Origin: Armigeres subalbatus
Taxonomy: Eukaryota; Arthropoda; Insecta; Diptera; Culicidae
Direction: 5' to 3'
NCBI RefSeq assembly: GCF_024139115.2
Contig: NC_085140.1
Location: 27,311,956 to 27,375,955 of the forward strand
Length of the DNA stretch: 64,000 nucleotides
A program made the position numbers and the translations under genes. The first letter of the stretch is position 1, and every line of letters starts with the position of its first letter. The notes under the pieces are model-generated. The model saw nothing but the letters and a program-made list of their open reading frames with translations, was not told where the DNA came from and made no database searches. Below are positions 36,079-46,678 of this stretch, one piece after another.

Positions 36079-38371
36079 TCAAAAATATAATAATTAAAGG
36101 GATGGAGGAAATGGTATCAAATAAGCCTTAACGCTCGAAAGCAGTGAATATGATTATACTATTTTCGCGTCAAATGCAGTTTTTAATTTAGATATCGACA
36201 CTTAACAATAAGCGATCCCTGCCGACCGATTTCACCAAATTGGCTGAACAACAACTAGGCTGCCATCTTCGAATCAAAATAAATACCCTAACCCTTCGAT
36301 TATGATGGCACATTAATATGAGCCATTGCTATTTGAACATCGTTCAAAATGAAGTGACTAATTATTGTTAGAAAACTGCCAATATGAGAGAGATCATGGA
36401 TGCCACAGCATATACTGTTGAACTGATATATCGGTATGCTTGGCTTGTTGCTATAACTGCTGTATTTATGTATGTCACACTTATACAACACAAGTCATAA
36501 CAAGAAGCATCAGAGCAGCGGTTGTTGGAATTTATTCTTCTTTGTTTTGTAGTATTACGTTCCCGCTGGAATGTATCCCGTCTCTAAACTTTATATTTTC
36601 AAGAATATTTTCTTGCAGATGCAATATCGAAGAGCGAATATGATGCAATATAATAGCAAACTCGCCATTTCCGTATTGTATAAAGCTTTGGTTGAACAGG
36701 GTCCACCAAAGACCGGCGCTTGTTAAATGTTTCATTGTGTGGTTAAATCAGCCACAACATTGGACAGGACCTTGCTGGAAATGAGAATGTGGTTACAGTT
36801 AAACGTATTACGCGGTAAATCTGATTTTATATCTATCCAAATACAGCTTTCAACACTTGGCACCATCTGGCGAAAAAACGCACCAGCCGCAGATCATATC
36901 GCCTGCCTGGATGCAATAAAGCCGGCGTCAAAAATGGTGCTAAAAGTATCAAATGTGAGTGGAAAAAAAAGCAACAGCCGTCGCTACGTGGGCGGCCGTC
37001 CTCGAACGCCCCAAACATTTCAGCCGACATGGCACACAGCAGCGCAGTGAGATTTGAAGCAAAGCAAGGAAAATACGCCTTTCCGTAATGCGTTTAATCC
37101 CCAAACCGGCAATGAAACTAGAACAGGGGAGCATGCTCCACTATGTTTCCTTTTGTATTTTTATCGATTTGGTCCTAGTTATTCATATCAGTGAAGCACG
37201 ATAAACGTTATAGTATAATTAGAAGCTAATTAATCTTGATTGAGTGCCAATTCTGCCATCAAATCCTAACGTAGTTATAAGCTTATAATTCGCCTTCAGC
37301 TTAGCAAAGTCCAGATTTATCAGCCCAATGCAATGAGCCAAGATTGTTGATAACCGATTACTATCAATATTAACGTTCAATGAGCTATTTTCCAAATTCC
37401 ACGATAAGACCATCTACTTATTTCAAATTATTAAAATTATTCATTGAACCGTAATTCTAGGTGCATTTCAAACCATCTACCCCCATCATAACGACAACAA
37501 TGCTGGCACATTTTCCACCCAGAACCAGGCCGCAGATCGCAGTGCTGTGCTATCTCATAATGCGGCGGAAAATGTTGGAGGCTGTAATTGGTGGGTCCTC
37601 ACCAACAGGCAGTAAACGAAAAGGAAAGGATGGAAAACTCGGGTTTAAATGACCTGATAAGAGACATATAAGCTACCCGGACCCGATGATTATGCGCCAA
37701 TTATCCGGGTTACAATGGCTAAATTGCAACCACGTGACCTGCTCAGCATCCGACAAATCCGTCGGAGGCAATTAATGCGACTCTGCGGACCAGCTGGTAC
37801 GGTTTGTCATCGGACATTCCACATTTGTCACCAACAAGCCAAGTCTCGTAGGTGCCATCGTCATGGTCTGAATCATGACGGAATATGAATTCTTTGTATC
37901 ATTTTCGTTTTGTTGATGCACAAATCTAGTTGGGTATTTATAACGCAATTGTGTGATTCGGGTTATTACGGTACCATCATGTTTTTTATTTGTGTTGAAC
38001 AGAATAAAAACCAATGAGGGCAAAAAAGCATAATAAAAAGGTGAAATTAGTCAAAGCGAATGCTCATAAACATGTGAGATGAAATTTGTAGAGCAAGCTT
38101 CAAATGGATGACGCCATAAAAATGTACTAAATTATCATCATATCATCAACAACCCTTACTTTTGAGAATATTACGTGGATTTCCCAGAATAAAATAGCGA
38201 ACAAAAAGACTGTAATATTCTTTATTCATAATATTCAAGAGTTAAGTTCAGTTGGAAAATGTATCCTTTTCATATCTATTGCAGTATCGGGGGATCCTAT
38301 AAAAAGTTGTTATTGGAATGATAATATTTGTGAAACAAGGGAAGAGGATATTATAAATTTATTTTAGGATT
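36079..38371. other. Gene-free stretch with a diverged MITE copy
   Basis: Contains the second, degraded copy of the 119-bp MITE at about 36283-36405. Otherwise no gene seen; frames around 36727-37050 lack recognisable motifs and splice signals. Confidence 0.45.
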
Positions 38372-38395
38372 AATATCAACTGGTGTACGTAGTTG

Positions 38396-40114
38396 GGGGG
38401 AAATGTTTATCTAATCTTCCGGTCAATGCCATCATATAGTGCATATACTCCTGTATATATACGATTGTGATGCATCACCAATGCTACGATGTGCACGTAT
38501 AACCTGGCAATCTAACTGCATTGATTGTCTGCCTTTTCAGAATTCCCAATAATATTCCGTTTAAATATCACAAATGATGGTTAATTGTTTGTGCTAAGGG
38601 AAAGAAAAGTGCAGTGGGTATCGGCTAAGTTCCCCCTGGCGGTGCTAAAATGATAAGCGGGAACAATACCTAATTCCATTTAAATCTTTTAGTATCATTA
38701 GTGATTAGCACGCGTTATTATTTTATGTGGGGGCACGCATGGAACATATTTTTCAACGCGGGTGTCAGGCGGCTGACCCATGCTCGACCAAAATAGTAAA
38801 ATTTAGCTAGAATATTTTAATTTTGTTTGATTATTTTTATTTTATTTTTATTTTTGCCATCAAATGATTAGGAGCTTATTTTCAACATCACATAACGCAA
38901 GAGAGGGTAAAACTCTGCGTTGCATAGAAAAGTTTAGGAGGTCCCCGATTTGGTGCATTGTTACACTGTCGTGTGGGGCATGGTTGTCCCGTGTCGTTTA
39001 TGGCGATGTCGTTCCCGCATCTATTGCTTGAACAAATCATTTTATGTAATGAATTAATAATTCATTCTAGTTCTCAAATATTTTGGTAGATACTTCTGGA
39101 GGCTGTCAAGGCGGTGGGAGGGACATTGCCTATGAGTGGCAGAGGCGGCTGTGCTCTGGGCGGCAGCATGGTAAAAGCAGTTTCGGGATAGTTAGGATTC
39201 AGTTTTCATACTTAAGAGAATATCTAGAATAATATTATATTTTGATGAGCCAACCTCCATTTTTTAATCACGAGCTTTATTTAGTAGCATAGGTTATCAG
39301 TACTCGTAATATACTTAATTCGGTTGGCACGCTTGGAACACATTTTTAACTCAAGTTCGATCAAAAGTGTAAAATTTAATTGATTACTTAATTCAAATTC
39401 AGTTTAATTATTTTAATCTTTCTACGTCAAATGGTTAGCTATTTGTTCCCCCACCCCTCCTGCTCCCTCCTTTTCTATTTTATGTTTCCAAACTTAAACC
39501 ATCGTGATCATGCTAATCCTAAGCTGCACGTACCTATATCATATCAATCTACATAGCTTTTTCGACAATCATCAGAAAACGGATTTCAATCATTTCCCTT
39601 CTACCGTAAGTATAAATCATCTGAAAAGTTTCTAAGCTATAACAAACTCTATCGTTGCGATACCGAACTGTCTGAACATCTATCATGTACATAAACACAA
39701 CCGTTTCTATCTCTACAAACAATTCTCGAATAAATAGGTTCCATAGCAGTCGCTAGAGCCGGAAGCGGTCAACAAGCCGCTCCACATTCTCCTCCTCTAT
39801 CTTCTATTCTCTCACAAGTTTACTACCCTGAAACTGAACTGTTTCGGACCCCTTATGGGTCTGAAGCAGAGGACGGGACGCTCGAGCCTACCAGTCAGTG
39901 GATGGAAAGGTCCGTTGTGATAAAGGGTATATCACAAGCCTCGGATAACCTGGAATAAGTTTTCCACGAGTCGAGTTCACATTGATTTCATGAGTTCTAT
40001 ATATTAATCGTCACGTTGAAAATTTAAGCCAGCAGTGTAAACGTATTGCCTAGTGTCATACAACTTAGATTGGCCACGGCCCGGGGATACGTTGAGTATA
40101 ACAAGAATAACAAG
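38396..40114 (+). mobile_element. Non-coding retroposon, 1,719 bp, with 24-bp target duplication
   Basis: Identical 24-bp direct repeats (38372-38395 and 40115-40138; core TATCAACTGGTGTACGTAG) bracket a segment ending in an ATAACAAG-AATAACAAG short-repeat tail, so it was inserted by target-primed retrotransposition on the plus strand. No frame of note is present. It contains an imperfect internal direct repeat: GGCACGC(A/T)TGGAACA(T/C)ATTTTT and following AT-rich sequence at about 38742 and again at about 39326. It may be a 5'-truncated LINE consisting of a long 3' UTR or a non-autonomous retroposon. Confidence 0.7.
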
Positions 40115-40189
40115 AATATCAACTGGTGTACGTAGTTGTGGATAAATATGGATGTGGATAAAAATAAACAAGCTTTTTCAAATAAGAAA

Positions 40190-40372
40190 AAATAGGTCAT
40201 TTGACAAAAATAGGTTATTTTGGCCGAATATGCTTTTTAGCCGAATAGTTAATTTGTCTGAATAGGTCATTTGGTCGATTAGCTCATTTGGCCGAATAAG
40301 TTAATTTGTTAAGTTGGTCGAATAGGTCGTTCGGCCGAATATGTCATTTCACCAAATAGGTCATTTGATGTC
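40190..40372. repeat. GGCCGAATAGGTCATTT minisatellite
   Basis: About ten degenerate copies of a 16-18-bp unit, roughly GGCCGAATAGGTCATTT, run in tandem. A related motif (GGCCAAACGACC) is found at 60484-60560. Confidence 0.75.
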
Positions 40373-40469
40373 TCACTTGTTATTTTTCGATCATCATTTC
40401 TCACTTCTCACTGCGAAATGATGAGTTCTTACTTCGCTCTTTCCACTTTTCACAGTGAGTAGTGATATG

Positions 40470-40575
40470 TAGGGCTGTGCATATATCGATAAAATCGATA
40501 ATATCGATATTATCGGATGAAATTTATCGATACGATACCCGATATAATTAAACCTAAATATCGCCGATATCGATA
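40470..40575. promoter_or_regulatory. Subterminal cluster of TATCGATA octamers
   Basis: Perfect palindromes TATCGATA occur at 40484-40491, 40502-40509, 40525-40532 and 40568-40575, within about 105 bp of the left end, plus partial copies. The right subterminal region has TATCGATC and several CGATATC relatives (43090-43170). Subterminal short repeats are the usual secondary binding sites for hAT transposases; binding by the BED finger encoded here is inference. TATCGATA is also the known site of the BED-finger factor DREF. Confidence 0.6.
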
Positions 40576-41117
40576 AATTTATTTACTCGATTTTGAAAAT
40601 GATGATGGCAATTGAATCAACTCAACAAAACTACATACACTGGCCACACTGACTACATCATTCAAAACATATGTAGCAAGTCCATTGGGATAATTCAATT
40701 TGCTTTGAAGTTTTCAAATATACACCCATGGGGAGTCTAACCTGGAATCACATTATAATGTTTGAATTCTATTATAGTCTGGCTGACACAAATTTACTAA
40801 TTTAGCAACACAACTAATCATCGCGGGAAAATCAAAGGTCTTCCTGATTCTTGTATTTTTATACATTGAACTGCACATACGTAATTACTGCAACAAATAT
40901 TGAAATTTGCAATTTAAAAATGTAAGAGCCAAAGTGATTTGGTGAGGATTTGAAAAAAAGAATACATATTACATCCGCCAAACTATAGTAAAATGATGGT
41001 TCGATTTGTGACGTTTTAATGTTTTGAAAAATTCTTGTGGAAATTAACCGTACCATTTTCACTGGTTAGCTGTATACCTTTTTTCACTTTCACTTTCACA
41101 CATTGTGAACAAACGCA

Positions 41118-43045
41118 ATGTCGGAGGTGTGGAAATATTTTATTAAGTCCAGCACATCGTCTGCAAAATGCCAGATTTGCAAAGAAGACGTATCGCGCAG
41201 TGGTAATACTACAAATTTGATGGTTCATCTTAAGAAGCATCCAAATAAAGAGAAAGCGTTAGAAAATGTGTTGCGTCGGGGAGAAAATGGTTCCTTTCCC
41301 GGAACATCAGCCTCAATTAAGCCGTTGGAACGCTGTTTCAGGGAAAACGAAGAATGGACAGGTAAATATGTCGTTTAGCTCATTGATCTAAATCGATCAT
41401 ACTGATCTACCAGTCTGAAGATGACTATCATTTGTTGAATAACTCCAACTTCATATAATTTTTTTTATAAATTATTGATTTCTAGAAAACGGTGCGAAGT
41501 CGAAAAGTATCGATGATGCAATCGCTTTCATGATAGTTAAAGACTATCAACCCATTTCTATAGTAGAGGATGAGGGCTTTGTTAGCCTGCTCAAACTATT
41601 GGCCCCAAGATACAGGATTCCACAACGAAGAGCTATAACCAAGATTATCGACAGCAAATATGAGAAACTGATGAAGCATACGAAGGAGGTTATTAACGAG
41701 AAAAATGTATCTTTGACGGCAGATATTTGGACGGATAGCCATACGACACGCAGCTATTTGGGAATGACGTGTCATTTTTTTAATCGATCTGTTTCCAATG
41801 ACCTTCAGACAATTGATCTCGGAGTTTACCCTCTTTATGAACGGCACCAGAGCTCGTATATTTCATCGTGTTTTGAAAATACGCTGAAAAAATGGGAAAT
41901 TTCGGTCGATCAAGTGAGCGTTGTTGTCACTGACCACGCTGCTAATATGGTGAAATCCGTCGCTGAAACATTTAGTCCGGAGAAACATATAGGATGCGCC
42001 GCTCATGCCGTGAATTTGGCTGCGAAGAAGGCCATCGATAGCAGTTTATCGTTGTCGGCACCATTAGACAAAGTGAAGAAAATTGTTGCCTTTTTTAAAC
42101 GCTCAACGACTGCGAGCGACAATTTGCAGAAAAAGCAAATCGAAAAAGGTGACTCTCCGTTAAGAATCTGTTCCTTTGTCCCTACACGGTGGAACTCGGA
42201 ACTTGTTATGGTCTAGCGATTCCTGATTCTCTTCGAGTACATCGATTCCATCATGAAAGACCAAGACAGAATGAGTGAAATGGTTTCCCACGGTGATAAA
42301 CGGATTTTGGAAGAGGTTGTTCAAATCTTAGATCCACTGAACGAGGTAACTGAAGATCTCAGTGGGGAGAAGTATTCTACGTTGAGTAGGGTGATTCCTA
42401 TTATCAACTGTTTGAACAAAAGTATCGCTGGGATGAATTTGAAAACGCATACTGGAAAAGATTTGAAATCTAATTTGTTAAACGAAATTGATGATAGGTT
42501 CAGCCATTTCAAAACATCCCCAGTTTATGCCCCGTCAACACTTATTGACCCGAGGTTCAAAAATTTACATCTGACAGTCGAAGGCTAAAGATGCGCTTGT
42601 GAACATGATACTCTCTGATGTAAATAACAATGATTCCGATGAAGAATACGAAGGTTTTAATGAGCCTCAAACTAAAATGACAAAGCGGACTGGTATTTGG
42701 AGTTTTCATCAAGGAATGGTACAACAATACCAAAACCGAAATATTTCGTCTCTCAAGCCGGACTCAATCAGAAAGGAAATAACGTTGTACCTCGAAAGTG
42801 GAATTGAGGAAATGGATTGTAATATATTCCAATACTGGGAAGACAAGAAGCATTCCTATCCGATACTCTACAAAGCTGCGATGAAACTCCTCCCACTGTT
42901 GTCGACTTCGGTTCCATCGGAGAGACTGTTCTCTAAGGCAGGCCGTATACTCTGCGATTCTAGAAGTAGTTTGGATCCTAAACGAGTGAACCAAATTACA
43001 TTTCTTCATAATGTAAGTGCGGATGATTTTAAGAAAGCGATATAA
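41118..43045 (+). pseudogene. hAT transposase, interrupted
   Basis: Exon 1 (41118-41361) starts MSEVWKYFIK and encodes a BED finger with Cys18, Cys21, His37, His41. A 124-nt intron (GT 41362 to AG 41485) joins in frame to exon 2. The catalytic domain has LTADIWTDSHTTRSYLGMT (first Asp), VVVTDHAANMVKSV (second Asp) and the CAAHAVNL motif, then PTRWNS. TAG near 42214 interrupts (usual sense: Glu before RFL). A one-base shift at about 42586-42590 moves into the last frame, which has the third acidic position in the IEEMDCNIFQYWED region and the C-terminal dimerisation domain LLPLLSTSVPSERLFSKAGR and LDPKRVNQITFLHN. It would cut and join the element ends; here it is broken but only lightly decayed. 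Confidence 0.85.
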
Positions 43046-43184
43046 TAGAGCGGCAAATTGTTGCTCATAATAATTCGTTTTTTTATATATCGGATATCGA
43101 TCCGATATCCGATATTTTCAAACCCGATATATCGCCGATACCGATATAACACCAAATAAATATCGCCGATATGGCACAGCCCTA

Positions 43185-44077
43185 CTTGTAAACCTATGAA
43201 AAATCACAAAATTAACTTTTGTTTTATAAGAGATAGAAAGTTACAATGTTCAACAAAAACATGTAATTTTGCTGGTTTGACAACTTTGTAGAAGAGACGG
43301 AAAATGTGAAAATTCATTAGAGTTAGTTTAAGTTAAGAGAATGATTTTAAGTGGATTTCCACATAAACCATGTTAAGTTTGTTATATCAAAAATATAGAA
43401 ACTCATATATATTATTATATTTATATAAGAATTCATAAAAAAATATAATTCAAAGAATTCAAATTTTCTGTAAGTCCGTATTCGTGTGACATCGAAAATA
43501 CAATAAATGTACACAGCACACACGTCGAAGCGTTTCAATTTGATTGAAACAGCAGAAATATCTGCTGCAGGTAAATTTTAGGACAAACGAGGAACTGGTG
43601 CATTGATCACTGAGATCGTTTTATCCCGTTGTATCGAAGTTGGCCAAGAAGTCGAAGGAAGTTGCTTACAGAAGATACTAAACTATCATAGTGAAAGTGT
43701 GAAAGCGATGACAAAGAGAACAACGAATACAAATCCAGTTGAATTGGAAACAACTTTTCCTTTGGCATTACATATTAAAAAAAAACTTTGCATTTCACGT
43801 CATAACAAATGCTATTAAAAACAAATGCGTTGATGAAGCTGAGTTTCTATATTTTTGATATAACAAACTTAACATGGTTTATGTATGTGGAAATCCACTT
43901 AAAACCATTCTCTTAACTTAAACTAAAGATTCTCTAAAGATTTTTCACATTCTCCGTCTCTTCTACAAAGTTGTCAAACCAGAAAAAATACATGTTTTTG
44001 CTGAACATTGTAACTTTCTATCTCTTATAAAACGAAAGTTATTCAAATATTATGATTTTTCATAGGTTTACAAGTTT
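43185..44077. repeat. Fold-back element with 225-bp arms
   Basis: Left arm 43185-43410 and right arm about 43843-44077 are inverted copies: CTTGTAAACCTATGAAAAAT outside, TAAGTGGATTTCCACAT and AACTTAACATG inside. The 430-nt centre has an 71-codon frame without recognisable motif. The arms start exactly where the hAT ends. A third, partial copy lies at about 44190-44300 (GTTACAATGTTCAGCAAAAA). Confidence 0.7.
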
Positions 44078-44334
44078 TTAACACAGCATTCGAGAAGACT
44101 TTTGTCGACAAAAGTTGGCAATGTCAGTAGAAAAATAAAATAAGCGATTTTCAGAATATCGTGAAGAAATTTGCGACTTTTTGCAATTAAGGGAGTAATT
44201 ATAAGTGGAAATACCTCTAAAAATATGTATACTTTAAAGATAATTTTTGTTGTATGTGAGATGGAATGTTACAATGTTCAGCAAAAACATGAAATGTTGT
44301 TGCATCGTGTCATCGTTGCATCGAGAAGGCAGCC

Positions 44335-46437
44335 CCTTCAACGAGATGTAGGTAGCGTAACCCTGGTAAGGTAGCCTACCGAAGATTCTACAGTTACCAA
44401 CAAAGGCAAAAGTAGAGCAAACGGATTGATTCAACGACAACAGACCCGGCAACGAATAAAGGACAACAATTGGAAAGTGAGAACTTTGAACTAACCCATA
44501 TGTGATGGGCTTCTGGCTCGTGAGCTGCAGAAGGTCGGCGTGAGTGTGGCAGCAATCCAGGAAGTATGATTGCCCAGAGCTGGAGAACGTGAATTCCGAA
44601 CGGTGGATCCCGTAGCGAACACTTCGTTCAAGTACCACATCTACTATAGCGGCGGTGACAGTGCAGAACGAGGAGTTGACTTCATGGTGATCGGGAAGCA
44701 GATGAAGCGTGTTGTCCGGTGGAAGCCGATAAGCGACCGCATTTGCGTGTTGAAAATAGAGGGCAAATTATTCAACTATAGCCTGATCAGCATCTATGAC
44801 CCAACGAACGATGAGCCTGATGACGTGAATGATAAGTTTTATGAGAGCCTTGATAAGGCCTACGGAGCGTGCCCAACACACGATGTAAAGATTGTCATCG
44901 GGGATGCAAATGCGCAGATCGGAAGAGACGCTGGACGAGGTTAAGAAGGCTCTAAACGGGCTGAAAACAGTAAAGCTGCTGGGAAGGTAGAGATCCCGGT
45001 TGAGCTTCTCAAAAACGGAAGTGAACAGCTGCATCAATCAATCCATCACATTATCCAGAAAATATGAGAGGATGAAGCACTGCCTGCTGGCTGGTTCATA
45101 TGCCCAATCTATAAGAAAGGGCACATACTAGTGTGTGCCAATTACAGAGGGCTCTCCCTTCTGAACTCGGCGTACAAAATCCTGTCGCGTATACTGTTTA
45201 ACAGATTGAGACCGCTTGAGGTGTCCTTCGTCGGCGAATACCAGGCAGGTTTTCGTGAGGGACGATCAACGACGGATCAGATGTTTAGCCTGCGGATAAT
45301 CTTTGATAAATTCCGGGCGTACAACTTGCAGTCTCACCATCTGTTCATTGATTTCAAAGCAACGTACGATTCAGTGAAAAGAAATGAGCTGTGACAGATA
45401 ATGTCCGAACATGGTTTTCCGGCGAAACTGATTAGACTGATGCGTGCAACGCTGGATGATTCGAAATCAAGTATTCGGATTGCAGACAAAGTGTCAACCA
45501 CGTTTAAGATCTTCGTTGGATTGAAGCAGGGTGATGCACTTTCAAATTTATTGTTGAACATTGCACTCGAGGGCGCTATTAGGAGATCTGGCATGCAGAG
45601 GAACGGTACTATCATCACACGGTCGCATATGCTCCTGGGCTTTGCGGACGACATTGACCTTATTGGAATCGATCGTATAGCATTAGTGGAGGCTTTTGTC
45701 CCACTGAAGAGGTAGACGGCAAGGATAGGCTTAACCATTAACTCTACCAAGACAAAGCACATGGTGACAGGTAGAGATAGAGGAAGATGGTAGGGTAGGG
45801 TAGGGATGGTGCAGAGGTAGTGCTTGATGGGGATGTGTTGGGGATTGCTTGTGACATGTGACAATGACGTTTCCCGTAAAGTGAAAAGACGTATTGCTGC
45901 TACGAATAGAGCCTTTTACAGATTACGTAACCAGCTTAGGTCCCGCAACATGCAGACGGAAACGAATATGCTATATACAAAACTCTGATTCTACCAGTGA
46001 CCCTTTATGGAAATAAAGCATGACGTTAAAAGAGGCGGACCGGAGAGGCGTACAATACTCGGAGGGAAACTAGAAAATGGTGTGTGGCGCAGACGCATGA
46101 ATCATGAGCTGTATCAAGTATATAAAGAAGAAAATATTGTGAATCGTAAGAAATACGACAGACTTCAGTGGGCTGGTCACTTAGTGAGAATGTCGGAAGA
46201 AAGAATAGTGAAAACAATATTCAACAAAGAACCAGATAGGGGCCAGCGACTTCATGGAAGGCCACGAACACGCAGGCTGCACGCGGTGTAATCGGACCGG
46301 GGGACCCCGAACGTTCGGAGAAACTGGAAAAAACATCGCCCAAGACCGACGAGTATGGAGCTTTACAATACGCCAGGCATAGGTGTAACGACGCTGTAGC
46401 CAACCAGGTATCTAGATAGGTAACAGATATTTTTTTT
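44335..46437 (+). pseudogene. RTE-like retrotransposon, internally deleted copy
   Basis: 5' sequence (44370-44480) precedes WKVRTLN and ARELQKVGVSVAAIQEV (endonuclease). Then ISIYDPTNDEPDD and VKIVIGDANAQIGRDA. At about 44930 the frame jumps directly to LDEVKKALNGL-type sequence, so the endonuclease C-terminus and linker are deleted. RT motifs follow in broken frames: ICPIYKKG, NYRGLSLLNSAYKILSR, GEYQAGFREGRSTTDQM, LFIDFKATYDSV, LKQGDALSNLLLNIALEG, GFADDIDLIG (FADD catalytic pair). The C-terminus has NDVSRKVKRRIAATNRAFY and WRRRMNHELYQVYKEENIV, RLQWAGHLVRMSEE. The end is a T-rich tract at 46426. Several stops and the deletion make it dead. The 23-kb fragments belong to the same family. Confidence 0.85.
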
Positions 46438-46678
46438 TTTCAAAAATTATTCTTCTCTTTGTAGTGAACAAATTATTTGGTGCAAAAAAGGAAGTATTTC
46501 AGGAAGGACAACGAAATCCTAGTTTGTGGTTGTGCTTTGTGCTATTAATGAATAAATAGTTCGCGTCTAAACATGCTTCGTCAAGCACGCAGAACGATCG
46601 CACGATCTTCGAAATAAATGTTTGTTCTGATTTGTGCGGGTGAGTATATAAATTAGCAAGTGAGTGCATGTTTTCTCG

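Larger units (their letters stand above)
40470..43184 (+). mobile_element. hAT transposon with BED-finger transposase
   Basis: Terminal inverted repeats TAGGGCTGTGC (40470-40480) and GCACAGCCCTA (43174-43184) bracket a 2.7-kb unit containing one transposase gene. Subterminal regions are rich in TATCGAT/CCGATATCG words at both ends. An expected 8-bp target duplication is not visible (GTGATATG on the left, CTTGTAAA on the right); the right border directly abuts the fold-back at 43185. The gene has one stop and one frameshift. Confidence 0.85.

Noticed and set aside
36727..37050. 107-codon plus-strand frame as an exon
   Set aside because: No convincing acceptor or donor and no familiar domain; basic composition at its end looks accidental.
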